Part shown: positions 1 through 6,158 of the stretch, in pieces | Layout: every line of letters starts with the position of its first letter | How positions within the stretch are numbered: position 1 is the stretch's first letter | Source of the DNA: an uncultured Collinsella sp. | GTDB lineage: Bacteria > Actinomycetota > Coriobacteriia > Coriobacteriales > Coriobacteriaceae | Direction of reading: 5' to 3' | Assembly: GCA_900544425.1 (NCBI GenBank) | Contig: UQUX01000028.1 | Location: forward strand, 1 to 17,023 | DNA: 17,023 nucleotides | The notes under the pieces: generated by a model | Seen by the model: only the letters and a program-made list of their open reading frames with translations | Databases searched by the model: none | Told to the model about the DNA's origin: nothing | Translations under genes and position numbers: made by a program

Positions 1-1
1 G

Positions 2-2059
2 ATCCAGATTCTCTCCCGCCGCACCAAGAACAACCCCTGCCTGATCGGTGAGCCCGGTGTGGGCAAAACCGCCATCGCTGAGGGTCTGGCCCAGCGAATC
101 GTCAAGGGGGACGTGCCCAACAGTCTGAAGGACAAGACCATCTTCTCCCTGGATATGGGCAGCCTCATCGCCGGGGCCAAGTACCGGGGCGAGTTTGAGG
201 AGCGGCTGAAAGCCGTGCTGGGCGAGGTAAAAAAGAGCGAGGGCAAAATCATTTTGTTCATCGACGAGCTTCACACCATCGTGGGAGCGGGCAAGACCGA
301 GGGCTCCATGGATGCCGGCAACATCCTCAAACCGGCGCTCGCCCGTGGCGACCTGCACGCGATCGGCGCGACCACGCTCGACGAATACCGCAAGTACATC
401 GAGAAGGACGCGGCGCTCGCCCGTCGTTTCCAGACCGTGATGGTCAGCGAGCCTACCGTCGAGGACACCATCTCGATCCTGCGTGGCCTGAAGGAGAAGT
501 ACGAGATCTTCCACGGCGTGCATATCACCGATAGCGCGCTCGTGGCAGCTGCCGACCTCTCCGATCGCTACATCGCCGACCGCTTCCTGCCCGACAAGGC
601 CATCGACCTGGTCGATGAGGCGGCAAGCCGCCTGCGCATGGAGCTCGACAGCATGCCGGTCGAGATCGATGCCACCACGCGTCAGCTCACCCAGCTGCAG
701 ATCGAGGAGCAGGCGCTCATGAAGGAGACCGACGACGCCTCCAAGGAGCGTCTGGAGGCCCTGCGCCAAGAGATTGCCGAGGTCCAGGAAAAGCTCAATG
801 TGCAAAAGGCCGGCTGGCTCAACCAAAAGAACGCCATCGACCACGTGCAGGAGCTCAAGGGGCAGCTCGACGAGGCCAAGAGCGAGGAGGAGCGTGCGAC
901 GCGCAGCGGCGACCTGGGCCGTGCGTCCGAGCTGCGCTACTCCGTGATTCCGGGCCTGCAGCAGCAGATTCAGGATTCCGAGGCCGCGCTCGAGGCACAA
1001 AAGCAGCAGGACGGCGAGGGCCTCAACGAACAGGTGACCTCCGATGAGATCGCCGAGGTCGTGAGCGCCTGGACCGGCGTGCCCGTCTCCAAGATGATGC
1101 AGGGCGAGCTCGACAAGCTGAAGGGCTTGGAGGGCGAGCTGCATAAGCGCGTCATCGGCCAGGACGAGGCCGTCTCCGCCGTCGCCGCGGCCGTGCGCCG
1201 CAGCCGTGCGGGTCTCTCCGATCCAGACAAGCCCATCGGCAGCTTCTTCTTCCTGGGCCCCACCGGCGTGGGCAAGACCGAGCTCGCCAAGGCGCTGGCC
1301 GAGTGCCTGTTCGACGACGAGCGCGCGCTCGTGCGTATCGACATGTCCGAGTACATGGAGAAGTTCAGCGTCCAGCGTCTGATCGGTGCGCCTCCGGGAT
1401 ACGTGGGCTACGACGAGGGCGGCCAGCTCACCGAGGCCGTGCGCCGTCGTCCGTACTCCGTGATCTTGCTCGACGAGATGGAGAAGGCCCATCCGGATGT
1501 CTTTAACGTGCTGCTGCAGGTGCTTGACGACGGCCGCCTGACCGACGGTCAGGGTCGCCAGGTGTCCTTCAAGAACACGATTATCATCATGACGTCTAAC
1601 GTGGGCTCCAAGGCCATCGCCGAGCTTTCCGGCAAGGACGAGGAGGAGATGCGCCATCAGGTCGACGTCGCCATGGCTCAGACCTTCCGCCCCGAGTTCC
1701 TCAACCGTATCGACGATATCGTGGTGTTCCATCCGCTCGGCATGGCGCAGATCGAGAAGATCGTCGACATCCAGCTCGCCGACGTCCGCGCGCGTCTGGC
1801 CAAGGAGCGCATGACGCTTGCCATCACCCCGGCGGCCAAGCAGATGCTTGCCGTGGGTGGCCTGGACCCCGTGTTCGGCGCCCGTCCGCTCAAGCGCCTG
1901 GTCCAGCGCGAGGTCGTGGATGCCATTGCTGCCGCTATCATCGACGGCACGGTGCGCGAGGGCGATCAGGTGACGGTCGATGTCGACAAGGACGGCGGCT
2001 TTACCGTCGTGTGCGACAACACGCCGGCGGCCACCTACGAGGTCCCCGACGCCGAGTAG
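2..2059 (+). CDS. clpB: ATP-dependent disaggregase ClpB (5' end outside window)
   Basis: Hexameric AAA+ chaperone that pulls proteins out of aggregates together with the DnaK system in the cytosol. The frame is open from base 2, so the gene starts before the window; 685 residues are present, against about 860-880 for the family, so the N-terminal domain and the start of the first ATPase domain are missing. Visible in order: first Walker A GEPGVGKT (47-70), Walker B ILFIDE, a charged coiled-coil middle domain (about 680-1010) that separates ClpB from ClpA, second Walker A GPTGVGKT (1256-1279), second Walker B ILLDE, and the C-terminal segment GARPLKR. The stop is followed by a strong terminator, so clpB ends its transcript. 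Codon use in roughly the first 290 bases (CGG, CGA, GGG, AAA, GTA) differs from the remainder, which prefers CGC/CGT and AAG. Confidence 0.97.
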   Translation: MQILSRRTKNNPCLIGEPGVGKTAIAEGLAQRIVKGDVPNSLKDKTIFSLDMGSLIAGAKYRGEFEERLKAVLGEVKKSEGKIILFIDELHTIVGAGKTEGSMDAGNILKPALARGDLHAIGATTLDEYRKYIEKDAALARRFQTVMVSEPTVEDTISILRGLKEKYEIFHGVHITDSALVAAADLSDRYIADRFLPDKAIDLVDEAASRLRMELDSMPVEIDATTRQLTQLQIEEQALMKETDDASKERLEALRQEIAEVQEKLNVQKAGWLNQKNAIDHVQELKGQLDEAKSEEERATRSGDLGRASELRYSVIPGLQQQIQDSEAALEAQKQQDGEGLNEQVTSDEIAEVVSAWTGVPVSKMMQGELDKLKGLEGELHKRVIGQDEAVSAVAAAVRRSRAGLSDPDKPIGSFFFLGPTGVGKTELAKALAECLFDDERALVRIDMSEYMEKFSVQRLIGAPPGYVGYDEGGQLTEAVRRRPYSVILLDEMEKAHPDVFNVLLQVLDDGRLTDGQGRQVSFKNTIIIMTSNVGSKAIAELSGKDEEEMRHQVDVAMAQTFRPEFLNRIDDIVVFHPLGMAQIEKIVDIQLADVRARLAKERMTLAITPAAKQMLAVGGLDPVFGARPLKRLVQREVVDAIAAAIIDGTVREGDQVTVDVDKDGGFTVVCDNTPAATYEVPDAE

Positions 2060-2104
2060 ATTTTTGGGACATGCCTTAAAATCTGCCAGTCGTCTCTAAA
2101 CGCC

Positions 2105-2141
2105 AAGGGCGGCGGATCCAATTGGGTCCGCCGCCCTTTTT
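2105..2141 (+). terminator. Rho-independent terminator of clpB
   Basis: A 15-bp G/C-rich stem (2105-2119 with 2124-2138, one G.U pair) closes a 4-base AATT loop and runs into TTTTT (2137-2141). It lies 45 bases after the clpB stop. Confidence 0.95.
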
Positions 2142-2191
2142 CGTGCGACAATAGATGATGTTGAACGGATGCGATGCAAGGAGCTATGCAG

Positions 2192-2395
2192 ATGAAAGAC
2201 GAGATCAAGACGCACGCACCGGCGGCTGAGGCAGCGCCCGCCGCGCCGGTCGCACCGAAGGCTTCTCCCAAACCGGCGCCCAAGCCGCGCGACCCCTATA
2301 TCCGTGCCGAGAACGAGGACGATGACGGTTACGACCCCTACAGCGACCGACGCCCCGAGCGCGAGCCGATGTTCGAAGCCGATCCGTGGCGCTAA
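2192..2395 (+). CDS. Small Pro/Ala-rich hypothetical protein, 67 aa
   Basis: I do not recognise a family. The protein is low-complexity: an Ala/Pro/Lys-rich first half (PAAPVAPKASPKPAPKP), then an acidic segment (ENEDDDGYDPYSD) and an Arg/Glu tail ending DPWR. No membrane segment, cysteine or enzyme motif is visible, so it looks disordered. In-frame ATGs occur at 2174, 2186 and 2192. I chose 2192 because AAGGAG at 2178-2183 sits 8 bases before it, the best spacing. It follows the clpB terminator and therefore needs its own promoter, and it converges on the membrane protein gene that ends at 2501. A hairpin repeat begins 9 bases after its stop. Good ribosome binding site and correct codon bias favour a real gene; the low complexity leaves doubt. 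Confidence 0.65.
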   Translation: MKDEIKTHAPAAEAAPAAPVAPKASPKPAPKPRDPYIRAENEDDDGYDPYSDRRPEREPMFEADPWR

Positions 2396-2404
2396 GTGCC
2401 ACCA

Positions 2405-2474
2405 ATAAGTTGCGGTGAAATAGGGACTGTTTTGCGGTTTGACCAGCAAAAACAATCCCTATTTCACCGCAACT
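2405..2474. repeat. Dispersed hairpin repeat, copy 1
   Basis: Begins ATAAGTTGCGGTGAAATAG. A perfect 19-nt inverted repeat (2408-2426 with 2456-2474) encloses a 29-nt loop that can fold further (TTTTGC with GCAAAA, GGT with ACC). It lies in the 105-bp gap between convergent genes. Compared with copies at 9400 and 13086, the inner arm bases are GGGA/TCCC instead of GTTC/GAAC, changed on both arms so that pairing is kept. No T-run follows on either strand, so it is not a classic terminator. Confidence 0.9.
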
Positions 2475-2500
2475 GCGTTGGGCGGCTGTCTTCGGGCCGG

Positions 2501-4003
2501 CTAGTCCTGGGCTTTGATACTCGGCAGGAGAATCTGGGCGAGGTAGTCGGTTTCGAGCTTAGTGGCACCATCGGCCTTGCCGTCTTTGCCAACCAGGTCG
2601 TTCTTGATCTGGCTATAGGTGTAGCGGTTGCCGGTCGTAAGCTCGACAAGCTCAATGGCCGTGTCCATGGGGTAGGTTGACACGGGGTTCTGCGTCCGTC
2701 CGTTGATGGTCTGGGGCACCACGTACGGATAGACGGGGCCGCTGGCGTAGACGGTATAACCGTTGCCTAGATTGGCCGCGCCCAAAACCGTATCGCCTTC
2801 ATCGGGCGTAAAGCTCTCGCCCTCGCGCACCGCAACGAGCGTCACGAGCGGCGTATTGGCGTCGTCGCCCAGATAGATGCATAGCGTGCTTCCGTTTTGC
2901 CAAGTTGCGACCTTGCCGTACCACTCGACGGGAATATCGAGCTGGTAGAGGTCGGTTGCCTTGTGGCGAGCGTCAGCATCACGGGACGCCTGTGCCTTTT
3001 GCGCGCTCACGGCATTGACGGCGGCGTCGCGCCGCGCGGTTGCTGCCTGCTGGAGCACTTTGGCAGCCGCGGCGGAGCTCGCACCGCCCTCCTCGGCATA
3101 CTTGGCGGCGGCATCGATCTGGTCGTCAGTCACCGTGTCGGCCGAAGGCACCTTGAGCTTAAAGGTGGCCTGGGCACTTAAATCCTGTCCATCGCTCTTA
3201 ACGGTGACCTGCGTCTTGGTGGTCGGGACGGTATAGATGGTGCCGTCGGCCGCGATGGGGGAGGCAGCGATGGAGAGCGTGTAATCGCCGGGCAGCAGTT
3301 TGATGCCGCGGCCGTGCTCGTCAACGTAGAGTGTTTCGCTCACAGAAGAGCCGTCGGAGTCCTGGCCACTCACCTGCACGGGGATCTTTGAGCCAGTGGA
3401 ACAGTCGAGGCCCGCGGCCTGCACGCCAATCTGCACTGACATCATCGTGTGGGCATTGGCGGCGACAGTGGCAGCCTGCTCTTGCTGATATCCGTTCCAG
3501 GCAGCATAGCCTGCGCCGCCGGCGACGAGCGCGACGGCCACAACGCCGGCAACCATCAGGTTGCGGCGCTTGGGCGACATCTTGCGATGGCGAACTTCGG
3601 CCTCGCGTGCCGAGGGAACGGATGGTAGGGGAATATCGCCCATGGCGATGGTCTCGTCCACGGCTGGTGCGGAACCCAGGCCAGGAAGCTCGCGGGTCAG
3701 CGAATCCTCGGCCGGTAAGCTGTCGAGCAAGACGGTTTCCTCGCCCGTGTCGGATTCGGGCTGGTCGTCGGCCTCGCACTCGGATTCCTCGTGCCCCGCC
3801 TCGTCCTCGGTGGGCGCGGCGCCATCGTCTTTTGCATCCCGATCATCGGGCTGCACCTCGATTTCCGGCTCATCCTGCACATCAACGTTCGAATCGTCAA
3901 ACGCAATCTCGGCCAGCGCGATCTGGTCTAGGCTCTCCAGGGCCTCGGCACACGCTTCTGCATCTTGGGCCGCATCCTCTTGGCCCATCGTTTCATCTTT
4001 CAT
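2501..4003 (-). CDS. Hypothetical acidic single-pass membrane protein, 500 aa
   Basis: Not recognised as a named family. Residues 1-145 are very acidic (many Asp/Glu) and presumably cytosolic. A basic patch (RHRKMSPKRRN) is followed by one membrane helix (about 149-169, LMVAGVVAVALVAGGAGYAAW), suggesting N-in, C-out topology. The outside part has a beta-rich region (about 185-285), an Ala/Lys/Arg-rich helical stretch (about 300-345, coiled-coil like) and a C-terminal domain of about 150 residues. No catalytic motif is visible. The start at 4003 is supported by GGGGGA 3 bases upstream and by a sigma70-type promoter further upstream; a longer reading from 4114 would begin inside the -35 region. 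It is a monocistron converging on the small ORF at 2192. The topology resembles cell-surface or envelope-linked proteins of Actinobacteria, but the role is unknown. Confidence 0.85.
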   Translation of the reverse strand: MKDETMGQEDAAQDAEACAEALESLDQIALAEIAFDDSNVDVQDEPEIEVQPDDRDAKDDGAAPTEDEAGHEESECEADDQPESDTGEETVLLDSLPAEDSLTRELPGLGSAPAVDETIAMGDIPLPSVPSAREAEVRHRKMSPKRRNLMVAGVVAVALVAGGAGYAAWNGYQQEQAATVAANAHTMMSVQIGVQAAGLDCSTGSKIPVQVSGQDSDGSSVSETLYVDEHGRGIKLLPGDYTLSIAASPIAADGTIYTVPTTKTQVTVKSDGQDLSAQATFKLKVPSADTVTDDQIDAAAKYAEEGGASSAAAAKVLQQAATARRDAAVNAVSAQKAQASRDADARHKATDLYQLDIPVEWYGKVATWQNGSTLCIYLGDDANTPLVTLVAVREGESFTPDEGDTVLGAANLGNGYTVYASGPVYPYVVPQTINGRTQNPVSTYPMDTAIELVELTTGNRYTYSQIKNDLVGKDGKADGATKLETDYLAQILLPSIKAQD

Positions 4004-4069
4004 ATATCCCCCAAGCTCAATATCGGGACAACACTGTACCCAAAAACGGGACCCTATAGGGCCGCCGCA

Positions 4070-4114
4070 GGATTTGAAATCCGATTTTATATATGCGCGT
4101 GTTTTTGAATGCAA
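4070..4114 (-). promoter_or_regulatory. Promoter of the membrane protein gene, with palindrome at the start site
   Basis: On the minus strand a -35 TTGCAT (4109-4114) is 17 bases from a -10 TATAAA (4086-4091). Just downstream lies the perfect 13-bp palindrome GGATTTGAAATCC (4070-4082), placed where a repressor would block initiation, and a second palindrome CCCTATAGGG at 4052-4061 in the leader. Confidence 0.6.
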
Positions 4115-4122
4115 GCGGGATG

Positions 4123-4164
4123 AAAAAAGCCCCCGGAAAGCGAGCGAAACGCTTTCCGGGGGCT
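4123..4164 (-). terminator. Rho-independent terminator of the TetR/DUF5692 operon
   Basis: A perfect 15-bp stem (4128-4142 with 4150-4164) with a 7-base loop is followed on the minus strand by TTTTTT (4123-4128). It lies about 70 bases beyond the stop of the DUF5692 gene. The plus strand has no T-run on its side, so termination is leftward. Confidence 0.93.
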
Positions 4165-4232
4165 CTGCGAGACATTGGATTGAAAAGCCTGGCGGGCGGG
4201 CCTATGCCCAAGTGCCAACAGCGACCAGCGCG

Positions 4233-5240
4233 TTACTCGGCGTGAGCGTAATCAACCTTGGCGCGGCGGGCAGTGGCCTTCTCCCAATCGCTGGTGCCCT
4301 CAAAGACGTCCTGCTTGTAGGGGTTGCGGCCGAGCTTCTTGGCGCGGTAGGCGACGTAGATGATCGCGGCGATGTTGGCGACCAGTGCGACGATCGAGAC
4401 CGCGGTAGCGGCACCCGCGTCGAGCGTGGAGTGCGTCACAAAGATGGACTCCTCCTGGAAGTAGGGGAACACCTGGGCAAACATGCACCAAATGGCCAGC
4501 GTAAAGGCGCGGTTCTGGATCCAGCCGCCCTTGTTCCAGATAAAGGCGGCGACGGTGGGCGCCAGCAGCAGCGCAAAGCCGCAGAACCAGGAGTGGGTGG
4601 GCAGGCAGTTGTAGGTGTAGCAGAAGTTCCAGATATCGTAGGCGATGATGTAGACCCAGGTCATGTCGGGCCACAGCATGTCGGTCTGATCCTCGGAGGC
4701 GTAGACGCTCCACCAACCGGTCATGCAGAAGATGTTGATGATGCCCGCGATACCGTTGAACACGTTGTTCCAGCCGGCCAGCTGCGTGGCGCCCTCGGAG
4801 GTGACCCAGGTGGACTCGCCCAGGACAAAGAAGTGATAGGCGCTCTCAAAGTCAGACACGACGGCGATCATGATGTTGATGGCGACGATCACAAACGGCC
4901 ACGCGCGGAACCAATGCGCCTTGCCGATCTTGCCCCACTGGTACTTAATGGCAATGAAGCCCCAGCAACCGGCCAGCGCCGCGTACACCTTGGCGTAGTG
5001 GAACCAGCTGTTCTGGTACACATGGGTGGGGTTGGTGAGCGCCCACTCGGCGCCCTGTGAGACGCCGATGGCGATGGCGACGCAGTAGATGGTCATGGCC
5101 AGCGGAGCCACGCCAAAGATGATTGCTGCGCCCAGCTTGGTGCGGCGGCCGACCTCGTTGAGCACGATCAGGCCAATAAAGACCATGGCCCAGCCGGCCC
5201 AGTGGATAAGGGTATCGCTACCCCAAACATCGAACAGCAT
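4233..5240 (-). CDS. DUF5692 family multi-pass membrane protein, 335 aa
   Basis: Recognised by overall sequence as the DUF5692 family, known mainly from anaerobic gut bacteria and of unknown function. About eight to nine hydrophobic helices are visible, for example near residues 13-30, 37-60, 112-130 and 285-305. The protein is unusually rich in Trp and aromatic residues (WGSDTLIHWAGW, TGWWSVYA, YDIWNFCYTYNCLPTHSWFC). It ends in a charged cytosolic tail (KKLGRNPYKQDVF to the end). The start at 5240 has AAAGGAG 7 bases upstream. It lies 63 bp after the TetR gene on the same strand and before a strong terminator, so the two probably form one operon. That makes it a candidate member of the TetR regulon, possibly a transporter or sensor, but no substrate can be inferred. 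Confidence 0.9.
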   Translation of the reverse strand: MLFDVWGSDTLIHWAGWAMVFIGLIVLNEVGRRTKLGAAIIFGVAPLAMTIYCVAIAIGVSQGAEWALTNPTHVYQNSWFHYAKVYAALAGCWGFIAIKYQWGKIGKAHWFRAWPFVIVAINIMIAVVSDFESAYHFFVLGESTWVTSEGATQLAGWNNVFNGIAGIINIFCMTGWWSVYASEDQTDMLWPDMTWVYIIAYDIWNFCYTYNCLPTHSWFCGFALLLAPTVAAFIWNKGGWIQNRAFTLAIWCMFAQVFPYFQEESIFVTHSTLDAGAATAVSIVALVANIAAIIYVAYRAKKLGRNPYKQDVFEGTSDWEKATARRAKVDYAHAE

Positions 5241-5258
5241 GCTGCTCTCCTTTCACAC

Positions 5259-5286
5259 GCCCGCGGCCCCTCTTCTGATCGCGGGC
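5259..5286. other. Intercistronic hairpin between TetR and DUF5692 genes
   Basis: Arms GCCCGCG (5259-5265) and CGCGGGC (5280-5286) enclose 14 bases. No T-run follows on the minus strand, so it may be an mRNA processing or stability structure rather than a terminator. A small palindrome TTTGGCCAAA follows at 5289-5298. Confidence 0.4.
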
Positions 5287-5303
5287 AGTTTGGCCAAATG
5301 TCG

Positions 5304-5966
5304 TCAGTTCTGGGGCTTGCGCTCCGGATACTTGGCGGTGTAGCCCTCGATGTGGAGCGTCGAGGCGATGATTTCCTTGACCGTCTCGTCGGGCACATCG
5401 GGGTGCGTGCGGATATACATCAAAAGACCCATGATGAGGGTGTAGAACGTCTCGTAGACATGGTCGATGCGTAGCTCATGATGGGCGACAAAATCCACCA
5501 CGGTGGTGTCGCAGATATACTGCGCCACGCGTTGGACCACGTTGTGCAGAAAGCCGCCGTAGAGCGCGCCGCTGCTGGAGGTGAGCGTACTCGGCAGCTC
5601 GTGGCCGCTGGCGACCAGGCGCTTAAAGAGCGGGGCGACGGTGTCGAGTGCGCCCTCGATATCGCCGACGGTGCGGTTGGCATTCCACTGCTCGAGCTCG
5701 GAGATAAAACCGTCGATTGCCTCGTCCATGACGGCGGTGACGGCGGCGTCCATGTCGGCGAAGTAGTGGTAGAACAGCGAGCGCGTGCAGCCGGCTCGCT
5801 TGGTTACGGCCGATACCGATAGGTGGGACACGCCCAGCTCGGAGCTTACGGTGCGCACGGCGGCGAGGATCTCGCGACGGCGTTCGTCGCCCGTCAAGCG
5901 CTTTGCCGCGCTATCGGATACGGGGGCGGCATCGACCACAGAGGTATCTGCTGCGTTGTTGCCCAT
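5304..5966 (-). CDS. TetR/AcrR family transcriptional regulator, 220 aa
   Basis: The N-terminal DNA-binding domain is clear at about residues 27-75: RREILAAVRTVSSELG leads into the helix-turn-helix SVSAVTKRAGCTRSLFYHYF, with the family's YHYF hallmark. The remainder is a helical ligand-binding and dimerisation domain of the usual size, different in sequence as expected, so the ligand cannot be predicted. The start at 5966 (MGNNAAD) has AAAGG 11 bases upstream. The gene is divergent from the redox operon starting near 6081, and two matching palindromes lie in the shared control region. By family habit it would repress its own operon (with DUF5692) and perhaps the divergent oxidoreductase, releasing DNA on ligand binding. 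A helix-breaking insertion or truncation is not seen. Confidence 0.93.
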   Translation of the reverse strand: MGNNAADTSVVDAAPVSDSAAKRLTGDERRREILAAVRTVSSELGVSHLSVSAVTKRAGCTRSLFYHYFADMDAAVTAVMDEAIDGFISELEQWNANRTVGDIEGALDTVAPLFKRLVASGHELPSTLTSSSGALYGGFLHNVVQRVAQYICDTTVVDFVAHHELRIDHVYETFYTLIMGLLMYIRTHPDVPDETVKEIIASTLHIEGYTAKYPERKPQN

Positions 5967-6014
5967 GTTTTGCCGCCTTTCATCCTCTTATGCCTGACCG
6001 TTCGCCTAACAGTC

Positions 6015-6062
6015 TTGAATATTGTTGACGGTTCGTCAATACTATTTTTGACACAATGTCAA
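6015..6062. promoter_or_regulatory. Divergent control region with two TetR-type operators
   Basis: Two palindromes of one pattern, TTGACR-N3-YGTCAA: TTGACG-GTT-CGTCAA at 6025-6039 and TTGACA-CAA-TGTCAA at 6048-6062, centres 23 bp apart. A possible rightward promoter overlaps them: TTGAAT (6015-6020), 17 bases, AATACT (6038-6043). The region lies between the divergent TetR and oxidoreductase genes, the usual place for such operators. That the TetR protein binds here is inference. Confidence 0.65.
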
Positions 6063-6080
6063 CAATGGCGGGTGAACGGC

Positions 6081-6158
6081 ATGGGGGCATGCCCGGCCTG
6101 CAAAAAAGAGGGGTGCTGCGGTCTCGCCGGGCTGTGGCAAGAGAAGGGACAACCATGA
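6081..6158 (+). CDS. Possible 25-aa Cys-rich leader ORF coupled to the oxidoreductase
   Basis: A short reading frame begins ATG at 6081 and reads MGACPACKKEGCCGLAG and a short tail. Four of its 25 residues are cysteine, as a CPAC pair and a CC pair. Its TGA overlaps the start codon of the next gene as ATGA (6155-6158), the arrangement seen in translational coupling. The ribosome binding site for 6155 lies inside its last codons. Its own ribosome binding site is weak (GGCGGG about 8 bases upstream); an in-frame GTG at 6072 would add three residues. It is directly downstream of the putative operators. It could be a metal- or redox-sensing leader, a tiny Fe-S accessory peptide, or chance. No family is recognised. 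Confidence 0.35.
   Translation: MGACPACKKEGCCGLAGLWQEKGQP

Noticed and set aside
3561..5060. A 499-codon plus-strand frame across the membrane protein and DUF5692 genes
   Set aside because: It crosses a terminator and a promoter of the opposite strand and reads as low-complexity; the minus-strand genes are well supported.
6056..6154. A 33-residue longer start for the oxidoreductase
   Set aside because: It would begin inside the second operator palindrome and lacks a ribosome binding site; ATG at 6155 has one at good spacing.
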